Part shown: positions 8,372 to 18,473 of the stretch, in pieces
Layout: the number at the start of each line of letters is the position of its first letter
Position numbering within the stretch: the stretch's first letter is position 1
Notes under the pieces: generated by a model
The model's input: only the letters and a program-made list of their open reading frames with translations
Databases searched by the model: none
Told to the model about the DNA's origin: nothing
NCBI RefSeq assembly: GCF_030812785.1
Contig: NZ_JAUSTJ010000002.1
Span: 124,001 to 188,000, forward strand
Source: Sphingomonas kyeonggiensis
GTDB taxonomy: Bacteria; Pseudomonadota; Alphaproteobacteria; Sphingomonadales; Sphingomonadaceae
Direction: 5' to 3'
DNA: 64,000 bases
Program-made: the position numbers and the translations under genes

Positions 8372-9766
8372 ATGAAATGGACACAAGCCGCGACGCTTAT
8401 CATCTTCGGGCTGACCACAGCTTGTGGCGGTGGCGGTGGCGGTGGCGGCTCGGGGTCCGTCGTAGCACCGGCCCCAACCCCGACGCCGTCGCCTTCACCG
8501 ACGCCCACACCTGCAGCCACGCGATTCCAGATCGAAGGCGCCGGGCCCGTGATTGGAGAAGTGCGCTTTTACCCGCGAGGCGTGGTCGTAAGCGGAGGGC
8601 CCGACTATTCGGCCTTCGGGACCGACCGAAACGGCGTATTCTATCGCGGGCTGTTTTCTCCGATCAACTTCCCCTATTCTCCCATTCCATTTGTCGACGA
8701 CGGCAGCAACGCGATCCTGGCATTCGGAATCGACAAGACCTCGGGCCTGACGCTGTCGCAGATGACGGCGCCTGCAGGCTCGACCGTCATCTCGCCGCTG
8801 ACTACGCTGATCTACGGCACCGGCGATCAGTCGCTGACCAAGCGTGCGCTCCAGCTTGACTCAGGCGGTTTCGCCCTGGGAGACCGGGATCGGGATTTGC
8901 GAACCTTCTCGTGGGTTCGGGCAGTCGCGTCTGCCGATGCCATGGAAGTCGCCGACGCGCGGCGCATCCGCGCCGCCAATATCCGGCTGACCGCGTTTCT
9001 CTATGCGATCCAGCAGTTTGGCTACGGGCCCGGCTATTCTACCTTCTACTACACGACCCTGTTCGGAACGGATGCTCCCGTGCTGGCGGAGATCCTCAAG
9101 GCGCAACCTACACTCCGCATCTATACCGAAGCGGGTGCCGAGGCCGTGCTGCGGGCGCTGCCGCGAAACCCATCCAATTCCGGCAAATACCGCGACGACG
9201 TTATCGCCGCTGCCGCGCATCTGATCACGCTCTACTCGGTGGCGATAGGGCCGATCGAGGCAGACGACGACGTCGCGGCTTCCTACATGCTGGGAATCCA
9301 GGGCTATCTGCTGCGTGCCTTGTGGGATTTGAGCTCGGCGAACACCGCCGAGGCGGCAGCGCGCGTGCAAGCCATGGGAATTTCAGAGATCTACGCCGCG
9401 GTTGCGCCGTTCGCCGAACATCCTGCGCTAAGTTCGAATAGCCTGTTCCCTGAACCCGACTTCTTCTTCGTTGCGCCGGGCGGGACGGCGACGATCCCGT
9501 TCTACGATCCCAACTCGAATGGCTCGGTGGCGCTTGCCTCGAACGACCTGACCTGGTTCGTCGAATCGAACAAATATCCGTTAAGCCTGGTTGGCGTGAC
9601 CGTTCCCTCTCGCTTCGATCCCGCCATCGCCGTCACGCCGCAGGCTGGCGGTGCACTGTTCATCCAGGCGAAAGCCGGCTTCAACGGTGTCGCCTGGTTC
9701 GATTATGAGGTCAAAACTCCAGGCGGAATCTCTGCGAGCAGTCGCGCCTATGTCATCGTGAAGTAG
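8372..9766 (+). CDS. Large predicted lipoprotein with Gly tract and Pro/Thr linker
   Basis: A 464-residue protein. The signal peptide ends in the lipobox TTAC followed by eight or more glycines, then an S/P/T-rich linker (residues about 30-48) that would hold the domain off the membrane. The middle region is helical. The last 110 residues look like a beta-sandwich repeat domain (FFFVAPGGTATIPFYDPN ... YEVKTPGGISASSRAYVIV), similar in style to Ig/cadherin-like surface modules. No enzymatic motif is visible. Surface exposure is inferred. Confidence 0.75.
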   Translation: MKWTQAATLIIFGLTTACGGGGGGGGSGSVVAPAPTPTPSPSPTPTPAATRFQIEGAGPVIGEVRFYPRGVVVSGGPDYSAFGTDRNGVFYRGLFSPINFPYSPIPFVDDGSNAILAFGIDKTSGLTLSQMTAPAGSTVISPLTTLIYGTGDQSLTKRALQLDSGGFALGDRDRDLRTFSWVRAVASADAMEVADARRIRAANIRLTAFLYAIQQFGYGPGYSTFYYTTLFGTDAPVLAEILKAQPTLRIYTEAGAEAVLRALPRNPSNSGKYRDDVIAAAAHLITLYSVAIGPIEADDDVAASYMLGIQGYLLRALWDLSSANTAEAAARVQAMGISEIYAAVAPFAEHPALSSNSLFPEPDFFFVAPGGTATIPFYDPNSNGSVALASNDLTWFVESNKYPLSLVGVTVPSRFDPAIAVTPQAGGALFIQAKAGFNGVAWFDYEVKTPGGISASSRAYVIVK

Positions 9767-9855
9767 CGCCGCCAGCCGTAGGATTGGCCTGAAAGGCAGC
9801 TCACGCCCCAGTTGCGGACGTTGGAGTGGCTTGAAGGTGACGCTAGAAGCAGTCG

Positions 9856-10476
9856 ATGACCGAGCCGACAATCCAAGAGCTGAAAGCCTCTCTCGCTGTC
9901 GCCAATGATGAGCTGGGGCGAGCAGTGCGGGCCCTCACGCCCAAACATGTCGGCGGCGAAATGGAAGCATACGAGGCGGCATATGAGAGGCTCTTAGACG
10001 CCGAGCGCCGACTGGCTGCGGCAGAGGGCCGCCCATACGCTGTCCTTTGCGACTGCCCGGTATCGTGGGACGTTGGAGCCCCGCTCCCGACACTTCTTCA
10101 ATCGGATCAAACTTCCGCCTTGTTTTTCCTCCTGCCGGACGATGACGAACGAGTAGGTCACGTTCGTTTCGAGCGACTATTGTCCAGCTTATTCGGAGCC
10201 CCGAACGACGAGACATTCGAAGGGCACCCGCTTCATGGAAGCGGTTTTCAGCCGTATCGCGCGATGCGCGTTGTCGACTCACCCTGGATCGCGCAGCTTG
10301 AGCGGATGAACAGCGTTCATCGCTATCACGACCCGAGCGCCTATGCCGCCGCGAAGCATTTCATCTTCCCGTTCCACGACACGACATTCGAATGTGTCGC
10401 GCAGTCGTTTACCGCGTCTACAGTAGACCGACGCCTTGCCGACGCTGTTAAATATGCCGTGGATCAATTGTATTGA
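9856..10476 (+). CDS. Conserved hypothetical protein (FGAPNDE-type family)
   Basis: A 206-residue soluble protein with an N-terminal coiled-coil-like helix (residues 5-60), then a compact domain with the conserved-looking segments LFGAPNDETFEGHPL, 'WIAQLERMNSVHRYHDP' and FHDTTFECVA. From memory, these segments recur in small orphan proteins of many bacteria whose function is unknown. It lacks a signal peptide. It lies between degenerate intergenic motifs in an accessory region. A stress or immunity role cannot be shown from the sequence. Confidence 0.7.
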   Translation: MTEPTIQELKASLAVANDELGRAVRALTPKHVGGEMEAYEAAYERLLDAERRLAAAEGRPYAVLCDCPVSWDVGAPLPTLLQSDQTSALFFLLPDDDERVGHVRFERLLSSLFGAPNDETFEGHPLHGSGFQPYRAMRVVDSPWIAQLERMNSVHRYHDPSAYAAAKHFIFPFHDTTFECVAQSFTASTVDRRLADAVKYAVDQLY

Positions 10477-10747
10477 GCGTCAGCTATACGGTCTGCTCGC
10501 CAGAAGCGGTCGGTCGGCAAACCACCCATTCTCGGACGGTCGGCCCGGTATTGAGCTGATTGCGAAACTGCCGGTCCGCAAATGACCCCAGCTGCGGATG
10601 TAAAGAATGACGCGTCCGACGTCGGAATTGGCGCTGGGGCATATGCGCACCCGGCAAGAGGGCGGCAGCGGCCTCCATGGCTGTTTGCGGATTTATCTCC
10701 GCCCCGCCCTTGCCCCCCGGGGGCTCTTCTGGTTAAGCGCGCTGGGC

Positions 10748-12304
10748 ATGGACCAACATGCAGATTCCATCCTCATCGTCGATTTCGGCAGCCAGGTAAC
10801 CCAGCTGATCGCGCGCCGCGTGCGCGAGGCCGGGGTCTATAGCGAGATCGCGCCCTTCACCACCGCCGCCGAGGCATTCGCCCGGATGAAGCCCAAGGGA
10901 GTGATCCTCTCCGGTTCGCCTGCATCGGTGCTCGAAGAGGGGTCGCCGCGCGTTCCCCAGGAGATCTTCGACAGCGGCCTGCCGGTGCTCGGCATCTGCT
11001 ATGGCCAGCAGGTGATGATGCACCAGCTCGGCGGCACGGTGCAGCTGGGCGACAGCGGCGAGTTCGGCCGCGCCTTCATCGACATCGACGATGGCTGCGT
11101 GCTGTTCGACGGCATGTGGCACGAAGGCGAGACCCACCAGGTGTGGATGAGCCATGGCGACAAGGTGACCAACCTCGCCCCGGGCTTCCGCCCGGTCGCG
11201 CACAGCTCGGGCGCGCCCTTCGCGGTGATCGCCGATGACGACCGCCGCTATTATGCGATGCAGTTCCACCCCGAAGTGGTCCACACGCCCGACGGCGCGA
11301 AGCTGCTCGCCAATTTCGTCCGCCATGTCTGCGGCCTGACCGGCGACTGGACGATGGCCGAGTTCCGCCAGACCAAGATCGCCGAGATCCGTGCCCAGGT
11401 CGGCAGCGGCAAGGTGATCTGCGGCCTCTCCGGTGGCGTCGACAGCGCGGTCGCCGCGGTGCTGATCCACGAGGCGATCGGCGACCAGCTGACCTGCGTG
11501 TTCGTCGATCACGGGCTGATGCGTTCGGGCGAGGCCGAGCAGGTCGTCAGCCTGTTCCGCAACAACTACAACATCCCGCTCGTCCATGTGGATGCCGAGG
11601 AACTGTTCCTCGGTGGCCTTGCCGGGGTCACCGATCCCGAGGCCAAGCGCAAGTTCATCGGCAAGACCTTCATCGACGTGTTCGAGGAAGAGGCGAAGAA
11701 GATCGGCGGCGCCGATTTCCTGGCCCAGGGCACGCTCTATCCGGACGTGATCGAGAGCGTCAGCTTCACCGGCGGTCCTTCGGTGACGATCAAGAGCCAC
11801 CACAATGTCGGCGGCCTGCCCGAGCGGATGAACATGCAGCTGGTCGAGCCGCTGCGCGAGCTGTTCAAGGACGAGGTCCGCGCGCTCGGCCGCGAACTGG
11901 GCCTGCCCCAGGCGTTCGTCGGCCGGCATCCCTTCCCGGGGCCGGGCCTGGCGATCCGCATCCCGGGCGAAGTCACCAAGGAACGCTGCGACATCCTGCG
12001 CAAGGCGGATGCGATCTATCTCGAGGAGATCCGCAATGCGGGGCTCTACGACACGATCTGGCAGGCCTTCGCGGTGCTGACGCCGGTGCGCTCGGTGGGC
12101 GTGATGGGCGATGGCCGCACCTATGATTCGGTGCTGGCGCTGCGCGCGGTGACCTCGATCGACGGGATGACCGCCGAGGCCTTCGAGTTCCCGGCGGGCT
12201 TCCTGCCGCGCGTCTCGACCCGCATCGTCAACGAAGTGCGCGGCGTGAACCGGGTGACGTATGACTATACGTCGAAGCCGCCTGGGACGATCGAGTGGGA
12301 GTGA
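10748..12304 (+). CDS. guaA: GMP synthase (glutamine-hydrolysing)
   Basis: This 518-residue enzyme makes GMP from XMP, ATP and glutamine in the cytoplasm. The N-terminal class I amidotransferase domain has the nucleophile loop GICYGQQ and HPEVVHT. The ATP-pyrophosphatase domain has the P-loop [12 protein letters not shown]. The C-terminal dimerisation domain ends KPPGTIEWE, as in other GuaA proteins. The start at 10748 ([16 protein letters not shown]) gives the family length; 47 extra upstream codons in the open frame lack the family pattern. It is a single-gene unit ending in a terminator. Confidence 0.97.
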   Translation: MDQHADSILIVDFGSQVTQLIARRVREAGVYSEIAPFTTAAEAFARMKPKGVILSGSPASVLEEGSPRVPQEIFDSGLPVLGICYGQQVMMHQLGGTVQLGDSGEFGRAFIDIDDGCVLFDGMWHEGETHQVWMSHGDKVTNLAPGFRPVAHSSGAPFAVIADDDRRYYAMQFHPEVVHTPDGAKLLANFVRHVCGLTGDWTMAEFRQTKIAEIRAQVGSGKVICGLSGGVDSAVAAVLIHEAIGDQLTCVFVDHGLMRSGEAEQVVSLFRNNYNIPLVHVDAEELFLGGLAGVTDPEAKRKFIGKTFIDVFEEEAKKIGGADFLAQGTLYPDVIESVSFTGGPSVTIKSHHNVGGLPERMNMQLVEPLRELFKDEVRALGRELGLPQAFVGRHPFPGPGLAIRIPGEVTKERCDILRKADAIYLEEIRNAGLYDTIWQAFAVLTPVRSVGVMGDGRTYDSVLALRAVTSIDGMTAEAFEFPAGFLPRVSTRIVNEVRGVNRVTYDYTSKPPGTIEWE

Positions 12305-12350
12305 TCCCGCGTCCGGCAGAGGCCGGCGTTCAAAGCTGACAAGATATGGG

Positions 12351-12378
12351 AAGCCCGCAGAAATGCGGGCTTTTTTTT
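12351..12378 (+). terminator. Intrinsic terminator after guaA
   Basis: AAGCCCGCA pairs with TGCGGGCTT across a GAAA loop and is followed by a run of eight T. It separates guaA from the RHS island. Confidence 0.93.
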
Positions 12379-12547
12379 ATGCAAGTACTGCGCGGCATTC
12401 CTATTTCATCCCGTGCTGGAGTACAGAAATCATCCTATTTATTGGTATTTCGGATAGAGTATTCGCGCCGAAATCGTTCAATTTCGTCTGGCCTTGCAGG
12501 CATCATTTCATGACAACGCGCCACGCCGCTCTGGCGTGGGGGATTTC

Positions 12548-12955
12548 ATGAACGGACCTGGAAAGTCGAGGCTTCGGCTTCTTGTTTCCACTGCGCTTGT
12601 CGGGTGCGCGGGCGCTGGATTGGCGCTTGCGGATGAAACCGTCACCTACACCTATGATGCCCTGGGGCGCCTGGTGGTCGCGGAGACATCGGGAGGCGGT
12701 TCCAATGGCCAGACCCGTTCGACTTGTTATGATCGAGCCGGTAACCGCTTGAAATACAAGTCGGATGCGGCGGGAGGCTCGGTTAGTTGCGCCGCGCTGC
12801 CGCCGGTGCCGGCGCCGAGTCCCATTCCGGCGCCCGGCCCGACCCCGACCCCAACACCGGGCCCCCCTCCGGCCCCGACGCCTAGCCCGACATCTCCTCC
12901 CGGTAGCGGTGACGCGGATTGTCACTGGGTCGGGTCCGTACGGGTTTGTGATTGA
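12548..12955 (+). CDS. Small exported YD-repeat protein with Pro-rich tail
   Basis: The 135-residue product has a signal peptide ending near GAGLALA. It contains one YD repeat (YTYDALGRLVVAE) and a second degenerate unit (CYDRAGNRLKYK). A proline-rich tail of about 50 residues follows (APSPIPAPGP-type repeats), ending with a short cysteine pair (DCHWVGSVRVCD). It lies 55 bp before the second RHS gene on the same strand. It looks like a detached RHS segment or a dedicated partner of the RHS proteins. Such a tail could cross a cell wall or bind another protein; this is inference. Confidence 0.75.
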   Translation: MNGPGKSRLRLLVSTALVGCAGAGLALADETVTYTYDALGRLVVAETSGGGSNGQTRSTCYDRAGNRLKYKSDAAGGSVSCAALPPVPAPSPIPAPGPTPTPTPGPPPAPTPSPTSPPGSGDADCHWVGSVRVCD

Positions 12956-13010
12956 TCGATGTCCCCAGCGGCCCGGTCGCTTTCCAATTTCAGCTGGAGT
13001 CGAGGGCGCG

Positions 13011-15227
13011 ATGAGACATGGCAACGCCAAGGCGTCGCGAATTCTGTGCTGGGCAATGGTTTCTGTCGGGCCGCTTGCGGGGGTTGCCCATGCACAGACG
13101 GCGGGCGTCTCGGCCCCTCCTGCAGAACAATACAGCATTTCCCCCGGCGGGGTTGATATGCGGACCGGGCGTTATGTCTACCGCCAGACCGATCTGGGCA
13201 TTGGTCAGGCCGGCGACGAACCTGCTCTCGAGCTCGAACGCATTGAGCCGGCAGGCATCCCCGGGCACATCTCCCCTTTCGCCAATTTCGCGAGCAACTG
13301 GGACGTCACGCTGACGGAGCGCCGGCAGAATCTGGTTTCCGGCCAGCTGGTGCAAAGCGGAAGCTCCAATCACAATATCTATGTGAACTGGGGCGGGCGG
13401 CTGGTGAATTTCTCTGCCGGCGGTCTTGAGCTTCCTCTCCAGCAACGTTCCCGGGGGCTTGCCGGGAAGATTTCCCATACGGGCGTGCGCGGGGCAGGCG
13501 GCGAGATCTACACCTATACGGCGCCGGACGGGACGCGCGTGGTTTTCCGCCCGCTCGGGCTGTGGGGCGCATCGGATTGTTCCGAGCAAGTTCGATGCGC
13601 CTATGCATCGGAGATCATTCAACCTGATGGCGAGAAATTCACCCTCGAATATGACGTGCGCTCAACCGGCACGCGGGCGAGGCTGGCTGCCGTTGCCAGC
13701 AATCGCGGCTATGTCCTGATATTCGAGCACAATGCGGCGGGCTGGGACCTCGTGTCCAAGGCCTGCGTGCTGAACCTGTCGGACACGGCGCGCCCCGCTG
13801 ACAATGTTTGTCCAGACGGTATCGGCAGGACTGCCTCCTACGCGTATGTGCGCTTCGGAGATAGCCATAAGCTGGCAAGCGTTGTGGATGCTCTCCAGAG
13901 GAACTGGGCGTTTTCCTATGCCACAGCGCCTTCGTCACCCAGTGGCTATTACAAGATGGGCTATCATCGTCCTGGAGAGGCGACGCCCTGGCTGGTCAAT
14001 CTGATCGGCCTTCAGCCAAATTACTTCATGGTCGATGAGGATATCGTCTGGCGCCAGGACTATGCCGATGGTGCGAGCTGGACCTATAGCTACGATTATA
14101 CGCCGACCGAAATCGGCCTGCCGCCGGGGCAGCCCACGCATCAGGTGGCGGGGGGCTATTACGAGGACGCGGCCGGCCACAGGACGACCGTCAGCTTCTC
14201 CTTTCCCGAAGTGCCGCGCTCGGTGCGCGAAAAGCGCCCGGGACCCAGCGCGGGAACGATATATTCCTACTATCTCAATACGCCGGGAGACCCTCTGGCG
14301 CTGGTCTATGCCGGGAGTTCATCGAACCCGGACGGAACCGTTCAGGACAATTATACGGTGGACAGCTCCTCGACGACGAGGAGCAATTTCAGCGATCTCA
14401 TGATGACGCAGGAACTCAAGGCGCTTGTCCAGTGCCATGAGTGCAGCGGGATATCCTCCTATGAGCTTGCCATATCCTACCAGATCACGCCCGGCCCGAC
14501 GCGGGTGATCGATCCGCTGGGTCGGACTACGGTCTTCGACTATTGCGACAGGAAAGAGAGTTTTCCGGCGTTCGAGCCCTTTCCCTGCCTGGTCGTAGGG
14601 CCTGTCCAGTCGGTCACCGATCCGGAGGGCATCAAGACAAGCTACACCTATTCCGGTACCCGGCTGACCGCAGCGAGGCGCAGCGCCAAGGCCGGTTCGG
14701 GCCTTCCCGATATCGTGACCTCCGCAACCTATCCCTCGGATTGCGTGAACCTGGTCACGTGCATCAATCCGCTCACGACCACCGATCCCAACGGCAATAC
14801 AAAGACCTATGTCTATGACCCCGTGCACGGCGGCGTCACGGCCGAGATCGATCCTGCGGATGCGAACGGCATGCGCCCGGTCAGGCGCTACCAATATACC
14901 TTGCGCAGGGCCTGGGTGCGCAACGGTGGCGGCTACAGCCAGTCGGCGGACGGCATCTATCTCCTGACCGGAGAGAGGATGTGCCTCAACTCCGCGACGA
15001 GCGAGCCCATCAGCTATTCGAGCAGCTGTGCAGCCGGATCGTCGGACGAAGTGACGACGCGCTATGACTATGGGCCCGACACGGGTGCCGCGGGCAACAA
15101 CCTGCTCCTGCGCGGCAAGGCGGTCACGTCGAACGGCACGACCTTGCGGACCTGCTACGGCTATGACGGCGACGGCAACAGGATCTGGGAAACCAGCCCG
15201 CGCGCCGGCCAGTCGGCCTGTTACTGA
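13011..15227 (+). CDS. Exported RHS/YD-repeat protein, N-terminal component
   Basis: A 738-residue protein with a signal peptide (PLAGVAHAQ). It is built of a beta-rich N-terminal domain like that of RHS/TcC shells (ISPGGVDMRTGRYVY, 'YTYTAPDGTRVVFRPLG') and YD-type repeats (SYTYSGTRL, TYVYDPVHGGV, CYGYDGDGNRIWE). It ends abruptly at a YD unit with no core or toxin domain. The next RHS gene starts 21 bp later, so the two probably act as one split RHS shell. The RHS fold typically encapsulates a toxic C-terminal domain. No PAAR or VgrG domain is present, so type VI secretion is not indicated. Confidence 0.85.
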   Translation: MRHGNAKASRILCWAMVSVGPLAGVAHAQTAGVSAPPAEQYSISPGGVDMRTGRYVYRQTDLGIGQAGDEPALELERIEPAGIPGHISPFANFASNWDVTLTERRQNLVSGQLVQSGSSNHNIYVNWGGRLVNFSAGGLELPLQQRSRGLAGKISHTGVRGAGGEIYTYTAPDGTRVVFRPLGLWGASDCSEQVRCAYASEIIQPDGEKFTLEYDVRSTGTRARLAAVASNRGYVLIFEHNAAGWDLVSKACVLNLSDTARPADNVCPDGIGRTASYAYVRFGDSHKLASVVDALQRNWAFSYATAPSSPSGYYKMGYHRPGEATPWLVNLIGLQPNYFMVDEDIVWRQDYADGASWTYSYDYTPTEIGLPPGQPTHQVAGGYYEDAAGHRTTVSFSFPEVPRSVREKRPGPSAGTIYSYYLNTPGDPLALVYAGSSSNPDGTVQDNYTVDSSSTTRSNFSDLMMTQELKALVQCHECSGISSYELAISYQITPGPTRVIDPLGRTTVFDYCDRKESFPAFEPFPCLVVGPVQSVTDPEGIKTSYTYSGTRLTAARRSAKAGSGLPDIVTSATYPSDCVNLVTCINPLTTTDPNGNTKTYVYDPVHGGVTAEIDPADANGMRPVRRYQYTLRRAWVRNGGGYSQSADGIYLLTGERMCLNSATSEPISYSSSCAAGSSDEVTTRYDYGPDTGAAGNNLLLRGKAVTSNGTTLRTCYGYDGDGNRIWETSPRAGQSACY

Positions 15228-15248
15228 CAATCGGCCGGGGAAAGACAG

Positions 15249-17834
15249 ATGCGCAGGCTGCTTCTGCCGTTATTGCTGGCGATGGTGCTGCCGGCACCCG
15301 CTCTGGCGCAGGCGTCGGCATCGGGCTTCACCAGTGCCACGCGCTATGATGCGCTGCGCCGGGTGGTCGGCACGATCGCGCCCGATCCCGATGATGCCGG
15401 CCCGCTTCGCTATCAGGCATCGCGCAACACCTATGACACGGCCGGCAACCTGATCCGTGTCGAAAAGGGCGAGCTGCCGAACTGGCAATCCGAGGCGGTG
15501 CTCCCGGAGAACTGGCCTGCGTTCAAGGTCTTTGAAAAGGTCGAGACGAGCTATGACTCGATGGGCCGCAAGATCGTGGAGAAGGCGATCGGCCTGAACG
15601 CCTCCGATGTGTTCGAGATCAAGGCGCTCACCCAATATGGCTATGATGCCAACGGGCGGATCGAATGCACCGCAGTGCGGATGAATCCGGCGGTCTATGC
15701 GGCGGCGCTGCCCGCGGCCTGCGCGCTCGGGGTGGAAGGTGGACAGGGCCCGGACCGCATCACGCGCCACAGCTATGACGCGGCGGGGCAGCTGCGCAAG
15801 GTCACGCGCGCCTATGGTACCGCGGTCCAGATCGACGAGGCGACCTATGCCTATAGCGGCACCGGCAAGCGCACGGCGCTGATCGATGCGAACGGCAATG
15901 TCGCGACCCTGTCCTATGACGGGCAGGACCGGCTGGCGCGCTGGAGCTTCCCGTCGAAGACTGCGATCGGTGCGGTTTCGACCGATGATTACGAAGCCTA
16001 TGGCTATGACGCCAACGGCAACCGCACCGCGCTGCGGAAGCGGGACGGACGCAGCATCGGCTACACCTTCGATGCGCTGAACCGGATGACATCGAAGATC
16101 GTCCCGACGTCCTGCGTCGCCGGCTATGCCTGCACCAGCGTGCCGGCATCGATGGCGCGCAGCGTATATTATGGCTACGACCTGCGGGGCTTGCAGACGG
16201 CGGCGCGCTTCGACAGCGCGACCGGCGCCGACGCGGTGATCCATGCCTATGACGGGTTCGGGCGGGTCACTTCCAGCACCACCAGCATGGGCGGCGTCAG
16301 CCGGACGCTCGGTTTCCTGGTCGACGCGAACGGCAACCGCACACGCGTCACGCATCCGGACGGTGCCTATTTCACCTATGACCATGACGGGCTCGATCGT
16401 CCGGTTTCGGTGAAGGAGAATGGTGCGGCGACCGTCGTGACGACGGGCTGGAATGCGCGCGGCCTGCGCTCCGGCGAGGTGCGGGGCGCCGTCGCCTCGA
16501 CCTACAGCTACGACCCGGTCTCGCGTCTCGCCAGCCTCGCCGACGACCTGGCGGGCTCGACCCATGACGTCGCGACGAGCCTTGCCTATAATCCGGCGGG
16601 GCAGATCGTGAGCCGGCGCCGCAGCAACGAACTTTACGCCTATGCCTCCCCTGCGAACCTGACGCTCAGCTATGCGCCCAACGGGCTGAACCAATATGCG
16701 AGCGTCAACGCCAATACCTATGGCTATGATTCGAACGGCAACCTGACCTGGGACGGCGGTGCCAGCTACACCTATGACGCCGAGAACCGGCTGGTGGTGA
16801 CCTCGGCGGGCGTGCAGCTGACCTATGATCCGCTGGGCCGTCTCTACGAGGTGTACAGGGCATCGAGCGGCGCCACGCGGTTCCTCTACGACGGCGACCA
16901 GCTGACCGCGGAATATGGCGCATCGGGCAACATGCTGCGGCGCTATGTGCACGGTGCCGGCGAGGACGACCCGCTGCTTTGGTACGAAGGGGCGGGGCTG
17001 GGCGAACGGCGCAGCCTGCAGGTGGATCACCAGGGATCGGTGGTGTCGATCGCCAACCCCGACGGCTCCGCGTACCAGCTCAACAAATATGACGAATATG
17101 GCGTGCCGGGCGTCAACCTCGGCCGCTTCCAATATACCGGCCAGGCGTGGATCGCCGAGCTGGGCATGTATTACTACAAGGCCCGCATCTACTCGCCGGC
17201 GCTCGGGCGGTTCCTGCAGACTGATCCGATCGGGTATGAGGATCAGGTCAATCTGTACGCTTATGTCGGGAATGATCCGGTCAATGGAAGGGATCCTGAC
17301 GGCAACCAAACTGTGCCGATCATGCCCACCGTTGAGCAGAACCGGGAAGTCGTTAGGCAGATCAAAGCTGACCCTGTTGGTGCGCTGATCAACGTAGTTA
17401 CGGTTGCCGCCATCGTAATTGATGTCATCGATGGGCCAGCTCCCGATATAGGCGCCCTCGCCGTCGCCGGTCGAGCCGCGCGTCTAAGACGTGCAGCACC
17501 AAGGGCCGAGGCGCGGGTGGGGCCGGGTCCCTATGCCCGAGAGTCCATCCCGGCTCAGCCTGGCCGCCCGACCGCTTCTCAGCAACGTGAGATTAATCGT
17601 ATAGGGCAGGAGAATGGTTGCCATACGTGTGGGGATAGGAACCCGGGAACACGATCGGGAAATTTTGTGGGGGACCATCAGCTACCTACGAAAATAAACC
17701 CCCTCGGCCGCCCGCAGCGGTTCTATCCCCAGTGCAAGCGTTGCAGTAACGTGCAGGGCGGTCTTGTTAGGCAGATGCCTAGACCCGGATCTGTCACGAC
17801 GCCATCTTCTAAATCTTGGTGGAAATTCTGGTAA
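15249..17834 (+). CDS. Exported RHS-core toxin with C-terminal HNH-like nuclease domain
   Basis: This 861-residue protein has a signal peptide (MVLPAPALAQ) and more than fifteen YD repeats. The RHS-associated core ends LGRFLQTDPIGYEDQVNLYA ... NGRDPDG near residue 685, the point after which RHS tails vary. The 176-residue tail has a hydrophobic stretch (about residues 711-728), then a C-terminal module with CHTC (791-794), DH (809-810) and CKRC (829-832). This Cys2-DH-Cys2 layout suits a zinc-supported HNH/treble-clef nuclease toxin. The preceding core should cage and cut off the tail. The stop overlaps the next gene by one base (TAATG). Confidence 0.88.
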   Translation: MRRLLLPLLLAMVLPAPALAQASASGFTSATRYDALRRVVGTIAPDPDDAGPLRYQASRNTYDTAGNLIRVEKGELPNWQSEAVLPENWPAFKVFEKVETSYDSMGRKIVEKAIGLNASDVFEIKALTQYGYDANGRIECTAVRMNPAVYAAALPAACALGVEGGQGPDRITRHSYDAAGQLRKVTRAYGTAVQIDEATYAYSGTGKRTALIDANGNVATLSYDGQDRLARWSFPSKTAIGAVSTDDYEAYGYDANGNRTALRKRDGRSIGYTFDALNRMTSKIVPTSCVAGYACTSVPASMARSVYYGYDLRGLQTAARFDSATGADAVIHAYDGFGRVTSSTTSMGGVSRTLGFLVDANGNRTRVTHPDGAYFTYDHDGLDRPVSVKENGAATVVTTGWNARGLRSGEVRGAVASTYSYDPVSRLASLADDLAGSTHDVATSLAYNPAGQIVSRRRSNELYAYASPANLTLSYAPNGLNQYASVNANTYGYDSNGNLTWDGGASYTYDAENRLVVTSAGVQLTYDPLGRLYEVYRASSGATRFLYDGDQLTAEYGASGNMLRRYVHGAGEDDPLLWYEGAGLGERRSLQVDHQGSVVSIANPDGSAYQLNKYDEYGVPGVNLGRFQYTGQAWIAELGMYYYKARIYSPALGRFLQTDPIGYEDQVNLYAYVGNDPVNGRDPDGNQTVPIMPTVEQNREVVRQIKADPVGALINVVTVAAIVIDVIDGPAPDIGALAVAGRAARLRRAAPRAEARVGPGPYARESIPAQPGRPTASQQREINRIGQENGCHTCGDRNPGTRSGNFVGDHQLPTKINPLGRPQRFYPQCKRCSNVQGGLVRQMPRPGSVTTPSSKSWWKFW

Positions 17835-18220
17835 TGACTAAGATAGATGTCAAGATAGCTTCTGAGTATGGCATCATGTTTCTATATGATGCTAGTATAA
17901 GGCCGTACTTTCCTAGCAACGCTGGAGAGCAATGTGTTACTTACACTGACACATGCATTGCTTTCAGTGTTCTTTCTTACGTGGACGGCGATGCAAATGT
18001 AGTTCTTATGGAAGACGAATCCGATATTACTATTGGTAATGAGGTATTCTATGGAGAACTTCTGTGTCCTAGCAAGGCATTGTCATTGTTTGATACCGAT
18101 GGGCGGGGAATAGTAACTCTACCATTGAAGAAAGAGTCCGCTCGGATATCTATTAGAATGTCAGAGGATGAAAACCCTGATCTTGTTGAGTGCCTGATAG
18201 AGGGCATCGATTCCTTCTGA
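17834..18220 (+). CDS. Putative cognate immunity protein of the RHS toxin
   Basis: A 128-residue acidic, soluble protein whose ATG overlaps the toxin stop (TAATG), which implies coupled translation and fixed stoichiometry. Base composition is clearly more AT-rich than the RHS genes. The N-terminus 'IASEYGIMFLYDAS' and the predicted beta-rich fold are faintly reminiscent of ComJ-type nuclease inhibitors, but that resemblance is weak. Its role as the inhibitor of the HNH-like domain is inferred from position, size and charge. Confidence 0.7.
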   Translation: MTKIDVKIASEYGIMFLYDASIRPYFPSNAGEQCVTYTDTCIAFSVLSYVDGDANVVLMEDESDITIGNEVFYGELLCPSKALSLFDTDGRGIVTLPLKKESARISIRMSEDENPDLVECLIEGIDSF

Positions 18221-18473
18221 TCCTCATCACGAACTTACCCGCGATATTGTGCGGGCCAAAGGTGTGGTGAGGTTGGCGCACCCTGACGCGCATGATGGCG
18301 CTTGTTCTCTATCGGTCGCGTTGTGACGCTGAAAGTCGCTTCAGGAGTGGGTCCGGCTTTAGGGGGGGCGTTAAGCCCGAGGGGCCGCTCAAGGGCGTGC
18401 CAACTCCCGCGCGTCCGCGCGGCGTCATATGTCGTCTTATTCGGTATCTCTGCCAGTGATGGATGTCGTAAGA

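Noticed and set aside
10484..10747. An alternative upstream start for GuaA at 10607
   Set aside because: The extra 47 codons do not match the GuaA pattern, and the start at 10748 gives the canonical N-terminus.
12548..17834. RHS proteins as type VI secretion effectors or Tc insecticidal toxin
   Set aside because: All three have Sec signal peptides, and no PAAR, VgrG, TcA or TcB partner is present.
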